Counted from the stretch's first letter, positions 17,324-28,239 are shown. The stretch is DNA of 64,000 nt from Streptomyces sp. CB01201 (GCF_002803085.1 NZ_NNBJ01000001.1:310001-374000), one strand, 5' to 3'. Notes: a model not told the origin generated them from the sequence alone. A program made the numbers and translations.

Positions 17324-17407
17324 GGCGGGCCCGGTCGCGGCACCGGGTGTGAGGCGGCCGGGCCCGGTTCCGCGTGTGAGGCGGCCGGCCCGGTTCCGGC
17401 ACCGGGA
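17319..17407. repeat. Three imperfect direct repeats between lysA and the RCK gene
   Basis: TGTGAGGCGG occurs at 17319, 17348 and 17375, each followed by a CCGG-rich tail. The first copy spans the lysA stop codon. The run fills most of the 126-bp convergent gap. Confidence 0.85.
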
Positions 17408-17449
17408 GTGGGGCGCGCCCCGCCTTCGGCGTCCGACCGTGCGCCGCCC

Positions 17450-19441
17450 TCACGACGGTCGCTGCGCCACCCGGGAGGCGGGGCGGCGGCCGAGGAGTTC
17501 GGCCAGGCCGCGCCGGGTCGCGGCGAGCACCACCCGGTCCTCGGGCCGCAGCACATAGCCGGGCGGCACCTGCCACACCAGGTCGCCGGGAGAGCCCGCA
17601 CGGCCGCGGCGGGTGGCGCCCAGATCGGGCACCCGCTCGCCCGGCGAGGACGTGTCGAGCGCGAGGACCCGCCAGGCCCCCTCGCGGAACGCCTCCTCGA
17701 CCGTATGCCCCTCCAGCTGTGGATGTCCCGCGACATCGACGGCCGCGAAGAGCAGCACCTTGCGCTCCACCGGTATGGCGCCCAGGATCTGACGACCCAT
17801 CATGGCGCTGGCGAAGGCCGGCGCCGCCAGGTGCGAGACGCTGCGGCTGCGCGTGAGGGCCCCCGGGTGCGCGGCACGCAGGGTGCGGTGGACGGCGGTC
17901 GCGAAGTCGTCGTCGTACAGGCGCATCACCACGCGCAGATCGGGCTTCACCGAGCGGGCGTACAGCGCGGCTTCGAGGTTGGTGGTGTCCGAGCTGGTCA
18001 GCGCGAGCAGCGCGTGCGCCCGGTGGATGCGGGCGGACTCCAGGAGCCCCTCCTGGGTGACGTCGCCGATGACGGTGGGGACCCGAAGGCGCCTGGCGAG
18101 GGCTATGCCGCGGGCCTCCGGGTCGGCTTCCACGCACACCACGGGGATGTCGAGTTCGCGCAGCCGCACCAGGACCCGCGCGCCGATCTTGCCCATGCCG
18201 AGCAGCACCACATGCCCCGAGAGCCCGCGCGGGGGCCGGGGCAGCGCGGAGGCGTTGCGGAAGGTACCCAGGCCTTCGAGGACGGCGGCCACGAGAATCG
18301 GCAGGAGCAGCAACCCCACCAGTCCGGACAGGAGTTGGAGGATCTGCCGCCCCACCGGCTGGCCCTTGGCCGGGTCGTCGATGGCGAAGATGTCGAGCAG
18401 CGTCAGATAGGCGGCGTGCAGGGGATCGGCGCCGGTGGTGAGGCAGGTCGCGACGGCGAGTGCGAGCACCGAGGCGACGATCCCGGCCAGCGACCAGCGG
18501 AGCCGCCGCGAGAACAGCCTGCCCAGGGGTGCGCTCAGATCGGTGAGGCGGCCCGGCGACTGGGCGGGCCCGGTGTACGTGACGGTCTCCAGGACCACCC
18601 GGCCGCGGTTTGCGGCCTCCTCCATCGAGCGCTCGCCCGGCAGCAACCGGGGCCCCTCCGAGCCGCTGCGGTCCGAACCCTCCGCCCCCGCGGGGTCGTT
18701 GGTGGTCGACGACAGAAGGGCCAGGGTGCACAGACCGGGGTCGGTGACCTCGCCGGGCCGCGGCGGCGGACGCTGCCCCGCCCGCAGCAGCACCCCGTCG
18801 GCGTGCACGACCTTGCTGGTGCCCGCGAGCGCCGTCGCGGCGAGTGCGGGCGCCGCGGTGTCGGCGTCGGACAGGACCGTGGTGGAGGCCTCCGGGGCGC
18901 CCGGGTCCGGGCCGGGCGTGGTGAGGGCCGCGGCCTGGTCGAGCAACTCCTGGAGATATTGCCCGAGTTTGCGGTTGTAGAGGCGGATCACGAGCCGCAC
19001 GCGCGGATTGAGGCGCCGGGCGATGAGGGCGGCCCGGATGTTCGTCTCGTCGTCGCGGTGGACCAGCGCCACGGCCGCGGCCTGACCGATGCCGGCCTCC
19101 ACGAGCGTCTCGTCGTTGGGTTCCACCGCCTCCACGAGCCGGTTGTCGCCGGCCCCGTCCGGGGCGGTGGCCGGGGTGCGCAGCATCACCGAGGACACCC
19201 GGCCGAACAGCGCGGAGGCCCTGGTGCGGCCGCCTGCCGGGAGCCGGGACGCGGGAGTTCCGTCGACCGGTGGAACGACGAGGATCACCCGCTCCCCGTA
19301 CACCTCGCGCAGTTCACCGGCGAGCCGGTGGGCCAGCGCGCCGTCGCCGCTGACGATCATGTGTCCGACGGGCGGCCTGGGTCTCGACGGAGACGGAAGC
19401 GGCTGTTGAGGTAGTGAGGGCACACCCAGACCTTGCCCCAT
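17450..19441 (-). CDS. Double-RCK (TrkA-N) membrane protein, CASTOR/POLLUX-like channel candidate
   Basis: A 663-residue protein with two nucleotide-binding RCK/TrkA-N domains around a short membrane unit. Residues 25-190 form the first (GHMIVSGDGALAHRLAGELREVYG). Two hydrophobic helices lie near 290-380 (RWSLAGIVASVLALAVATC and QILQLLSGLVGLLLLPILVAAVLEG). The second RCK follows (HVVLLGMGKIGARVLVRLRELDIPVVCVEADPEA). Between the helices the loop reads LLDIFAIDDPAKG, with no TVGYG potassium filter, so ion selectivity cannot be assumed. The arrangement resembles CASTOR/POLLUX-type channels. Its ATG overlaps the upstream permease stop by one base, placing it last in a three-gene operon. Confidence 0.75.
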   Translation of the reverse strand: MGQGLGVPSLPQQPLPSPSRPRPPVGHMIVSGDGALAHRLAGELREVYGERVILVVPPVDGTPASRLPAGGRTRASALFGRVSSVMLRTPATAPDGAGDNRLVEAVEPNDETLVEAGIGQAAAVALVHRDDETNIRAALIARRLNPRVRLVIRLYNRKLGQYLQELLDQAAALTTPGPDPGAPEASTTVLSDADTAAPALAATALAGTSKVVHADGVLLRAGQRPPPRPGEVTDPGLCTLALLSSTTNDPAGAEGSDRSGSEGPRLLPGERSMEEAANRGRVVLETVTYTGPAQSPGRLTDLSAPLGRLFSRRLRWSLAGIVASVLALAVATCLTTGADPLHAAYLTLLDIFAIDDPAKGQPVGRQILQLLSGLVGLLLLPILVAAVLEGLGTFRNASALPRPPRGLSGHVVLLGMGKIGARVLVRLRELDIPVVCVEADPEARGIALARRLRVPTVIGDVTQEGLLESARIHRAHALLALTSSDTTNLEAALYARSVKPDLRVVMRLYDDDFATAVHRTLRAAHPGALTRSRSVSHLAAPAFASAMMGRQILGAIPVERKVLLFAAVDVAGHPQLEGHTVEEAFREGAWRVLALDTSSPGERVPDLGATRRGRAGSPGDLVWQVPPGYVLRPEDRVVLAATRRGLAELLGRRPASRVAQRPS

Positions 19442-20841
19442 CAGGTGGTGCCGCGTCGACGCCCCGCCGGTCCCGGGGGCACCGGCTCCACAACTGCCTT
19501 GTCGCGCCCGGCTGTTGTGAACAGAATGTGCAGCAGCACGGCGGCGAGTGTGCCCGCCACCACGCCACTGCCCGCGACCGTGCGCACCCAGCCGGGGAAC
19601 CCGTCGTAGAGGGCGGGTGCGAGCAGCGGCAGCAGGCCGATCGCCAACGCCAGGGCCGCGACGAGGGAGTTGGAGCGCTCCCCGAGGTCGGAGCGGGCGA
19701 GCATCTCCACGCCCATGACGGCGATGACCGCGTACACGACCAGCGCCGAGCCGCCGACCACCGCGGTGGGCAGCCCGGCCACCAGGCGCGTCAGCGGGGA
19801 GAGCAGCCCGGCGACGACCAGCAGGCCACCGGCCGCGGCCGTCACATAGCGGCTGCGCACCCCGGTCAGGCGGCCGATTCCGATGTTCTCGGAACTGGTC
19901 ACCATCAGGGACGTGCCGAAGAGGGCGCCGACGAGGGACACGAGCGCGTCCGCGCGGGCCACCCTCGGCACATCCCGTCCGGGGTCGGGCGCGCGGCCCG
20001 CCGTCTCGCTGTTCAATACGGTCTGGCCGGTGATCTCGGCCAGCGTGGTGAGGCTGAACACCAGGAGCGGCAGGGCCGCGAGCGGATCGAACTGCGGGGC
20101 CCCGTAGGGGAAGAGGTCCGGCAGGGCGAAGCCCGAACCGGCGGCCGGGGTGAACGCGCCGAGGCCCGTGGTCACCGCGACGAGCGTGCCCACCGCCATC
20201 CCGATGAGGACGGCGGTACGCCGCCACGCCCCGCGCAGCACGAGGTGGGCCAGGATCGTCGCGGCCACGGTCACCGCGGCGAGCAGGACCGCGCGCGGGG
20301 CGGCCGTTCCGCCGGGGCCGGTGATGAGCTGGGCGGCGACCTTGACCATGGAGATGCCGATCAGGAGCACGGTCACTCCCATCACGAGCGGCGGGAAGAG
20401 CCGTACCACCCGGGCGTACAGCGGCAGGACGGCGAGCAGCAGTGCGGCGGCGAGCAGCACCGAGCCGCTGGCCACCGCGGGGCCGTGGTCGCGGGCGATC
20501 TGGAGGAACAGGGCCGCGGCCGCCCCGCCCGGCAGCATCACGAACGGCAGCCGCGCGCCGAACTTCCAGACGCCGAGCGACTGGAGGAGCGAGCCGGCGC
20601 CGCACAGCACCAGCACCGCGCTGAGCAGCGAGGCGGTGGTCGGCGGCGGCAGCCGCAGGGCAGCTGCCGTGAGGAAGACGGTGGACACGGGGGCCGCGAC
20701 CATGGCGAGCACATGCTGAAGGGCGAGCGGCCCGAGTCGCGCCGGAGATATGCGCTCATCGACGGGGGACACGTCACAAGGGGAGCCACTCGCAACGGAG
20801 TTCGGGGCTTCCGGAGCGTTCGGGGAACCGGGGGAGGTCAT
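19441..20841 (-). CDS. NCS2-family nucleobase (xanthine/uracil-type) permease
   Basis: A 466-residue polytopic transporter, predicted to import a purine or pyrimidine base with protons or sodium. It begins RISPARLGPLALQHVLAMVAAPVSTVFL, the family opening, and has about 12-14 hydrophobic segments. ALTTLAEITGQTVLNSE-like signature (here SLTTLAEITGQTVLNSET) near residue 250 and GSSENIGIGRLTGV (here TSSENIGIGRLTGVRSRYV) near 310 match the two NCS2 core motifs. It overlaps both neighbours by 1-4 nt, so it is the middle gene of an operon with the arylsulfotransferase-like and double-RCK genes. The exact base cannot be read from sequence. Confidence 0.85.
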   Translation of the reverse strand: MTSPGSPNAPEAPNSVASGSPCDVSPVDERISPARLGPLALQHVLAMVAAPVSTVFLTAAALRLPPPTTASLLSAVLVLCGAGSLLQSLGVWKFGARLPFVMLPGGAAAALFLQIARDHGPAVASGSVLLAAALLLAVLPLYARVVRLFPPLVMGVTVLLIGISMVKVAAQLITGPGGTAAPRAVLLAAVTVAATILAHLVLRGAWRRTAVLIGMAVGTLVAVTTGLGAFTPAAGSGFALPDLFPYGAPQFDPLAALPLLVFSLTTLAEITGQTVLNSETAGRAPDPGRDVPRVARADALVSLVGALFGTSLMVTSSENIGIGRLTGVRSRYVTAAAGGLLVVAGLLSPLTRLVAGLPTAVVGGSALVVYAVIAVMGVEMLARSDLGERSNSLVAALALAIGLLPLLAPALYDGFPGWVRTVAGSGVVAGTLAAVLLHILFTTAGRDKAVVEPVPPGPAGRRRGTT

Positions 20842-21974
20842 GGGCGGGCCGCCAGCCAGGGCAGCTGCTCGGGGGTGTAGCGGTAGGCGCGGAACACCGC
20901 GTTCGGCTCGGCGGGGAAGAGCCGGCGGACCTCGGACTCCTCGTAGCCGCCGAACTGCGGCACCACGAACTCCCAGCACAGATAGCCCTCTTGGGTCACC
21001 TCGAAGAGGCGCCCCGCCGGGGAGTCGGTGATGAGCGTGTTGCCGCCCGGCAGCCTCTGGGCCGATCCCATGAACGGCGCGAAGAACGACTCGCGGGCCG
21101 GGTCGTGGTACTGCCACACCACCGCGCGGCTCTCGCGCTCGATCTCGATGACGCGCGAGTACGGCACGTCGTGGCCCGGCCGGAAGACGCCGTTGTCGAA
21201 GACGAGGATGTTGCCGTTCGCCAGCTCGGTGGGATGGTGCTGCTGGGAGACCGAGCCGGGCTCGGTGCGCCACAGGATCTCGCCGGTGTCCCGGCTGATG
21301 ACGACCACCGCGGACACGCTGCGCAGGCTGGCCAGGACGTTTCCGTCGGCGAGCGGGGTCACGCTGTTGATCAGCGGCCAGTGCTCACGGGCGTAATCGG
21401 GGTGCAGCGGGAACTCGGCGCGGTCGAGGTGGTCGGCGGCCCGCCACGACCACAGCTCGGCGCCGTCGGGTCCGACCTCCTTGATGGTGTCGGCCCACAC
21501 CGTGTCCCCCGGGGCCTCGGAACCCGCCACCCCGCCGAGGACGGCGGCGGCCCGCTCGCCGCGCAGGGGTTCGAGCGCGGTGTACAGGACGTGCCCGTCG
21601 CCGAGGTGGTGGGCGTCGTGGTGCTGGAGGGGGTCTCGGTGCTCGCGCAGGACCGTGCCGTCCGGCGAGGCCTCCAGCATCACGCCGCCCCGGTACTTGT
21701 GCCACATCGGGAACAGCGCCTCCTGGCCCGGCAGCACGCCGTTGTACGCCAGGTTCCCGTTGCCGAGGATGCGGGCGTGCCGCCCCGGCCGGTAGGGGAG
21801 GTGCCAGGTGTGTACGGCCTGGCCGCGCAGGTCCACCAGATACACCTCGCCGTCCGAGGTGAGCGGGGCGTAGAGCGTGAAGCCCGGGCAGGCCGCGCCC
21901 GGGTCGAGTGCGATGAGACCGGTGCCGCGGCGGCGGCGCTGGTTCTGGTCGACGACGGTCGGACGAGCGGTCAC
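20838..21974 (-). CDS. Arylsulfotransferase (ASST)-like protein
   Basis: A 378-residue beta-propeller protein of the ASST family. The start is GTG 21974, 6 nt after GGAGAG. Repeats with D-G-x-V patterns are visible: GFTLYAPLTSDGEVYLVDLRGQAVHTWHLPY, GRHARILGNGNLAYNG, QHHDAHHLGDGHVLYTA, INSVTPLADGNVLASLRSVSAVVVISRDTGEILW and QHHPTELANGNILVFDNG. The His-Asp-Ala-His-His and Gln-Gln-His-His segments could supply the transferase histidines. No signal peptide or membrane helix is seen, although characterised ASSTs are periplasmic, so it may be a cytosolic relative with another role. It leads a coupled three-gene operon and faces an XRE-cupin regulator that probably controls it. Confidence 0.75.
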   Translation of the reverse strand: MTARPTVVDQNQRRRRGTGLIALDPGAACPGFTLYAPLTSDGEVYLVDLRGQAVHTWHLPYRPGRHARILGNGNLAYNGVLPGQEALFPMWHKYRGGVMLEASPDGTVLREHRDPLQHHDAHHLGDGHVLYTALEPLRGERAAAVLGGVAGSEAPGDTVWADTIKEVGPDGAELWSWRAADHLDRAEFPLHPDYAREHWPLINSVTPLADGNVLASLRSVSAVVVISRDTGEILWRTEPGSVSQQHHPTELANGNILVFDNGVFRPGHDVPYSRVIEIERESRAVVWQYHDPARESFFAPFMGSAQRLPGGNTLITDSPAGRLFEVTQEGYLCWEFVVPQFGGYEESEVRRLFPAEPNAVFRAYRYTPEQLPWLAARP

Positions 21975-22108
21975 GACGACTCTCCTTCAAACTTTCTTTG
22001 ATGGCTTCAAACAGCTTCGAAGGTAGAGGCGTTGTGTGTCAGCGGTGTGACGGGAGTGCGAAACCTTCCGGGCCCTGCGTAAGGTGATCCCCAGGGAGGG
22101 CGGTGCCG

Positions 22109-22672
22109 ATGAACGACGCAGGTGACAAGGGTGCGGGGCCGCGCCTGGGCGAGGCGGTCCGGCGTCGGCGCCGGGGGCTGGAGTTCACGCTCGCGGCCGT
22201 CGCGGAACGCAGCGGCCTCTCGGTCCCGTTCCTCAGCCAGATCGAGAACGAGCGGGCCCGCCCCAGCATGCGCTCGCTCCAGCGCATCGCGGACGCCCTG
22301 AACACCACCGCGGTGGAACTGCTGGCCGCCGCCGACGCCACCGAGCGGACCGTCGATGTCGTACGGGCCGGCGACGACGCGGGCCTCTCCGCGGATGCCG
22401 GGGTGCGCCCGCTGGTGCGCGGCCGGCATCAGATGCATGCCCTGGAGTTCACCGGGGAGCGTGCGGCGGACCGTGAATTCCTGCACCACAACGACGAGTT
22501 GATGTACGTGGCCGACGGCGCGGCCGAGGTCGAGGCGGAGGGGCGGGGCTACAGCCTGTCCAAGGGGGACACGCTCTACCTCACCGGCGGGGTGCGCCAC
22601 CGCTGGCGGGCGACGCTGCCCGGTACGCGGGTCCTCGTCGTCGCCGTCTCCGACCACGTCGAGGGATCGTGA
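22109..22672 (+). CDS. XRE-family regulator with C-terminal cupin sensor
   Basis: A 187-residue one-component regulator. The ATG at 22109 sits 8 nt after GGGAGGG; a GTG two codons upstream is too close to that site. Residues 10-70 are a helix-turn-helix (LGEAVRRRRRGLEFTLAAVAERSGLSVPFLSQIENERARPSMRSLQRIADALN). Residues 105-185 are a cupin (HHNDELMYVADGAAEVEAEGRGYSLSKGDTLYLTGGVRHRWRA) with the usual Gly-rich turns. Regulators of this design commonly sense small metabolites such as amines or sugars. It is divergent from the ASST-like operon, with TTCAAA-rich inverted pairs in the 135-bp gap as possible operators. Confidence 0.88.
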   Translation: MNDAGDKGAGPRLGEAVRRRRRGLEFTLAAVAERSGLSVPFLSQIENERARPSMRSLQRIADALNTTAVELLAAADATERTVDVVRAGDDAGLSADAGVRPLVRGRHQMHALEFTGERAADREFLHHNDELMYVADGAAEVEAEGRGYSLSKGDTLYLTGGVRHRWRATLPGTRVLVVAVSDHVEGS

Positions 22673-22708
22673 GGGGCGCCGCGGTCGATGGGGGAGAGGC
22701 CTTGGCTC

Positions 22709-23143
22709 TCAACTGCCGCCTTCGGCACGGCTGTTGTAGCGCAGCAGATATTCCGCGAAGCGGTCGAGGTCCTGCGGGGCCCAGTCGGCGAGGCGCTCGT
22801 GGAAGGCCTGGCGGCGCAGCTCCGCCGCCTCGGCGAGTTTGGCGGTGCCGGCCGCCGTCAGCTGGAGCAGCTGGATGCGGTGGTCGTCGGGATCGCTGAT
22901 CCGCTCGATGAAGCCGAGCTTCTCCAGGGCCGCGATCTGCCGGCTGATCGTCGACTTGTCGAGCATGTAGTAGGCCGCCAGATCGGTCGCCCGGCAGCCC
23001 TGCTGGTCCTCCAGGTGGGAGAGCAGGGTGAACGAGACGAGCGAGAGCTCCGGGTGCATCCGGGCGGCGGCGGCCCGGGCGCGCCGGGCGAACGCGGTCA
23101 GCTCACGCTGGATGGTGACGACCGACTGGTCTCGGCTGAGCAC
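22709..23143 (-). CDS. MarR-family transcriptional regulator
   Basis: A 144-residue winged-helix repressor. The start is GTG 23143, 7 nt after AAGGGG. The recognition region DLAAYYMLDKSTISRQIAALEKLGFIERISDPDDHRIQLLQLTAAG shows the MarR wing with the conserved Asp-x-Arg. Dimerisation helices lie at both ends. Upstream at 23173-23187 is an inverted pair, GTTGCA and TACAAC, that could be its own operator, and a related but better palindrome lies in front of fadH. Confidence 0.9.
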   Translation of the reverse strand: MLSRDQSVVTIQRELTAFARRARAAAARMHPELSLVSFTLLSHLEDQQGCRATDLAAYYMLDKSTISRQIAALEKLGFIERISDPDDHRIQLLQLTAAGTAKLAEAAELRRQAFHERLADWAPQDLDRFAEYLLRYNSRAEGGS

Positions 23144-23172
23144 GACTGATCCCCTTTCGTCTCCACGGACCG

Positions 23173-23187
23173 GTTGCAGAATACAAC
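23173..23187 (-). promoter_or_regulatory. Possible MarR autoregulatory site
   Basis: GTTGCAGAATACAAC: imperfect inverted repeat (5 of 6 positions per arm) 30 bp upstream of the marR start. It shares the GTTGCA half-site with the fadH operator at 26004-26025. Confidence 0.4.
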
Positions 23188-23284
23188 GTCACGATGGATG
23201 CGCGGAACGCCACGCCGGGCGGCCCGCCCGCCTGCCTCGCCTGCCGGTGGAGCCGCCCCTGCGCGAGCGGCTCCGGCTACGCCT

Positions 23285-23836
23285 CTACGGGAGCGCATCC
23301 ACGGGCTCCTCGCCCAGGGTGTCGAGCGCCTCGGTCAGCCAGCCGATCCAGAACGTCTCCAGTTCGATGCCGCCGCGCAGCACCAGATGCCGCAGCCGGT
23401 CCCGCTCGCTGTCGCGCTCGGGCGGGAAGTCCTTGGTCTCAATACCCTGATACATCGTCAACTTGTCCCGGTGCAGGGCCAGATGACGCTCCAGCTCGTC
23501 GCGCAGTCCGCCCGTCCCGACCACCGCCGCCGCCCGCATGCGCAGCAGCAGCGGGTCGCGCATCGGCTTCGGGTCCTGGGCGGCGGCCGCCCACTCGGTG
23601 AGCTCCGCACGGCCCGCGGGCAGTACCTCGTACTCCTTCTTCTGGCCCCGCGCCGGCGCCTCGGCCGGCAGCGCCCGGATGAAGCCGGACTGCTCCAGCT
23701 TCGCCAGCTCGCGATAGATCTGCTGGTGCGTGGCCGACCAGAAGTAGCCGATCGACTTGTCGAAGCGGCGCGTCAGCTCAAGCCCCGACGAGGGCTTTTC
23801 GAGCAGTGCGGTCAAGATCGCGTGGGGCAGGGACAT
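23285..23836 (-). CDS. PadR-family transcriptional regulator
   Basis: A 183-residue regulator. It opens MSLPHAILTALLEKPSSGLELTRRFDKSIGYFWSATHQQIYRELAKLEQSGFI, the PadR winged helix, with the Tyr-Phe-Trp segment typical of the subgroup. Residues 95-175 are the C-terminal dimerisation domain (Vir-like), ending GIELETFWIGWLTEAL. It follows fadH on the same strand but is separated from it by a hairpin, so it likely has its own promoter. Phenolic acids are classic PadR ligands, but this subgroup is diverse. Confidence 0.9.
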   Translation of the reverse strand: MSLPHAILTALLEKPSSGLELTRRFDKSIGYFWSATHQQIYRELAKLEQSGFIRALPAEAPARGQKKEYEVLPAGRAELTEWAAAAQDPKPMRDPLLLRMRAAAVVGTGGLRDELERHLALHRDKLTMYQGIETKDFPPERDSERDRLRHLVLRGGIELETFWIGWLTEALDTLGEEPVDALP

Positions 23837-23848
23837 GACCGCATCCTA

Positions 23849-23912
23849 GGTTCGGGCCGATCCGGGGGCCCGCATCGCCGGGTTCGGGCCGATCCGGGGG
23901 GCGGCCCGAACC
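23849..23912 (-). terminator. Hairpin terminator after fadH, embedded in a 20-bp direct repeat
   Basis: GGTTCGGGCCG (23881-23891) pairs with CGGCCCGAACC (23902-23912), an 11-bp stem with a 10-nt loop, right after the fadH stop. Its left part belongs to a 20-bp sequence found twice, at 23849-23868 and 23881-23900. Confidence 0.7.
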
Positions 23913-23926
23913 CGGCGCCCGGCCCC

Positions 23927-26038
<2,112 letters not shown>

Positions 26039-26110
26039 TCACACCCGAAGAGACCGCACGCAGAGATCCCGCACGGGGCCGCCTTCCGGTGCCCGTGTGC
26101 CGCCGCCCCC

Positions 26111-26524
26111 TCAGACCTTCCGGTACCCGTACGCCTCCTCCGCCGCGGCCCGCACCGCGTCCAGATCCGCCCCGGCCGAGGCGCTGACCACCGCGGCCAC
26201 CGCACCCTCCACGAAGGGGGCGTCCAACAGCCTTGTCCCGTCCGGGAGTTCGTCGCCCTCGGCGAGCAGCGCCTTCACCGTGAGGACCGCGCTGCCCAGG
26301 TCCACCAGGACGGCCACACCCGCGCCGCGGTCCACGGACCCGGCCGCCCGCACGATGAGTTCCTCGCTGGTGCCGAGCCCCCCGTCGGGCAGCCCGCCGG
26401 CCGGCGCGACGGGCGCGGTGGCGCCGCCCCCGGCCAGGCCCACGGCCAGCTCCGCGACGGCCGCCGCGACCGCCGCGCTGTGCGACACCAGGACCACCCC
26501 GACCAGGGGGGCCTGCCCGCTCAC
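26111..26524 (-). CDS. dhaM: Dihydroxyacetone kinase phosphoryl-donor subunit DhaM
   Basis: A 137-residue PTS EIIA-like protein that carries phosphate from HPr to the ADP bound in DhaL. The active histidine lies in VLVSHSAAVAAAV at the front, and GVAVLVDLGSAVLTVKALL is the conserved core strand. It is the short, single-domain form, so separate EI and HPr are needed. It overlaps dhaL by ATGA and ends the dhaKLM operon. Confidence 0.92.
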   Translation of the reverse strand: MSGQAPLVGVVLVSHSAAVAAAVAELAVGLAGGGATAPVAPAGGLPDGGLGTSEELIVRAAGSVDRGAGVAVLVDLGSAVLTVKALLAEGDELPDGTRLLDAPFVEGAVAAVVSASAGADLDAVRAAAEEAYGYRKV

Positions 26525-27117
26525 GCGGCGGCCTCGGCCAGTGCGCCGATCAGCAGGGCGGACGAGGTCGCCCCGGGATCCTGGTGGCCCACCGAGCGCT
26601 CCCCGAGATAGCTGGCCCGCCCCTTGCGGGCGATCAGCGGCACCGTCGCGAGCGCCCCGCCCCCGGCCGCCTCGGCCGCCGCCGCGAAAGACTCGCCCAG
26701 CGCCTCGACGGCGGGCAGCAGCGCGTCCAGCATCGTCTTGTCCCCGGCCGCCGCGCCGCCCAGCTGCGCCACCGCCGTGACCCCGGCGCCGAGCGCCTCG
26801 GCCAACTGCTCCCGGCTCACCTCGGCCGCCTCCCCGAGCGCCTTGCCGGTGCGGCGCAGGAGCGTCCCGTACAGCGGCCCCGAGGCGCCGCCGACCGTGG
26901 AGATCAACTGCCGCCCGGCGAGGGCGAGTACGGCTCCCGGGGTGTCCGGCGCCTCCTTGTCGAGCACCGCTGTCACGGCCCGGAAGCCGCGCTGCAGATT
27001 GGCCCCGTGGTCGGCGTCGCCGATCGCCGAGTCGAGATCGGTCAGCCGGGATGCCTCCCGGTCCACCGCGGCGGCGGTGGCGGACATCCAGCGGCGCATG
27101 AACGCGGCGTCGAGCAC
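26521..27117 (-). CDS. dhaL: Dihydroxyacetone kinase ADP-binding subunit DhaL
   Basis: A 198-residue all-helical subunit holding ADP as a cofactor that is rephosphorylated by DhaM. The metal-binding motif is IGDADHGANLQRGF near residue 32, with Asp residues for two magnesium ions; TVGGASGPLYGTLLRR and GDKTMLDALLPA also match the family. I choose GTG 27117, 4-5 nt after GGGAGG and aligned with the usual family start; an ATG at 27135 just after the dhaK stop is possible. It sits between dhaK and dhaM. Confidence 0.92.
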   Translation of the reverse strand: MLDAAFMRRWMSATAAAVDREASRLTDLDSAIGDADHGANLQRGFRAVTAVLDKEAPDTPGAVLALAGRQLISTVGGASGPLYGTLLRRTGKALGEAAEVSREQLAEALGAGVTAVAQLGGAAAGDKTMLDALLPAVEALGESFAAAAEAAGGGALATVPLIARKGRASYLGERSVGHQDPGATSSALLIGALAEAAA

Positions 27118-27138
27118 AGGTCCTCCCTCAGACATCGG

Positions 27139-28131
27139 TCAGCAACCCCAGCGCAGCGCGGGCGTGTTGACGGGCGCGTCCCACAACCGCAGCAGCTCCT
27201 CGTCGGCCTGACACAGCGTCACCGAGCAGCCCGCCATGTCCAGCGAGGTCACATAGTTCCCGACGAGCGTACGGGCGACCGGGACACCGCGCTCGGCCAG
27301 CACCCGGTGCACCTCGGCGTTGAATCCGTACAGTTCGAGCAGGGGAGTGGCGCCCATCCCGTTGACCAGGAGCAGCACGGGGCTGCTGGGCCGCAGATCC
27401 TCCAGGACGACGTGCACGGCATAGTCCGCGATCTCCCGCGAGGTCATCATCGCCCGCCGCTCACGTCCCGGCTCGCCGTGGATGCCGACTCCCAACTCCA
27501 GCTCGCCCGGCGGGAGTTCGAAGGTGGGGCCGCCCTTGGCGGGGGTGGAACAGGCGGTCAGGGCCACGCCGAAGCTGCGCGAACTCCCGTTCACCTGACG
27601 GGCGATCGCCTCGACGCGTTCCAGGGGCTGCCCCTCCGCGGCGGCCGCCCCGGCGATCTTCTCGACGAACAGGGTCGCGCCGGTCCCGCGCCGTCCCGCC
27701 GTGTACAGGCTGTCGGTCACCGCGACATCGTCGTCGACGAGCACCTTGGCGACGCTTACGCCCTCGTCCTCGGCCAGCTCGGCCGCCATGTCGAAGTTCA
27801 GTACGTCCCCGGTGTAGTTCTTGACGACGAAGAGCACCCCGGAGCCGCCGTCCACGGCTGCCGCGGCCCGCACCATCTGGTCCGGCACCGGTGAGGTGAA
27901 CACCTCGCCCGGGCATGCGGCGGACAGCATCCCGGGCCCCACGAAGCCGGCGTGCAGGGGCTCGTGCCCCGAGCCGCCGCCCGATACGAGGGCCACCTGT
28001 CCGGCCACCGGCGCGTCCCGCCGGACGACCACGCGGTTGTCGACGTCGACCGTGAGTGAGGGATGCGCCGCGGCGATGCCGCGCAGCGCGTCCGCCACAA
28101 CCGTCTCGGGCACGTTGATGAGCATGTTCAC
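27139..28131 (-). CDS. dhaK: Dihydroxyacetone kinase substrate-binding subunit DhaK
   Basis: A 330-residue subunit that binds dihydroxyacetone covalently through a histidine and receives phosphate via DhaL, feeding glycerol-derived carbon into glycolysis. Start GTG 28131 lies 5 nt after GGAGG and aligns with the usual MKKLIN start (here VNMLIN); ATG 28134 and 28125 are alternatives. Motifs are VSGGGSGHEPLHAGFVGPGMLSAACPGEVFTSP, VKNYTGDVLNFDMA, DDDVAVTDS, GVALTACSTPAKG and the histidine in LGVGIHGEPG. First gene of dhaKLM. Confidence 0.94.
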   Translation of the reverse strand: MNMLINVPETVVADALRGIAAAHPSLTVDVDNRVVVRRDAPVAGQVALVSGGGSGHEPLHAGFVGPGMLSAACPGEVFTSPVPDQMVRAAAAVDGGSGVLFVVKNYTGDVLNFDMAAELAEDEGVSVAKVLVDDDVAVTDSLYTAGRRGTGATLFVEKIAGAAAAEGQPLERVEAIARQVNGSSRSFGVALTACSTPAKGGPTFELPPGELELGVGIHGEPGRERRAMMTSREIADYAVHVVLEDLRPSSPVLLLVNGMGATPLLELYGFNAEVHRVLAERGVPVARTLVGNYVTSLDMAGCSVTLCQADEELLRLWDAPVNTPALRWGC

Positions 28132-28239
28132 CATGACCTCCAGGGCGAGGCGTGCGGAGTGTGACCACTCCAGTATCACGCGACGTCCCCTCCCGGGGCG
28201 GGGCCGTTCAGGGGCGCCGGGCCGGGCGGCCCGGCAGGG

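Noticed and set aside
19442..20605. Possible N-terminal extension of the double-RCK protein by 388 residues
   Set aside because: The added part overlaps the NCS2 permease gene in another frame and is low-complexity Arg/Ala; the 1-nt stop/start overlap gives a natural start at 19441.
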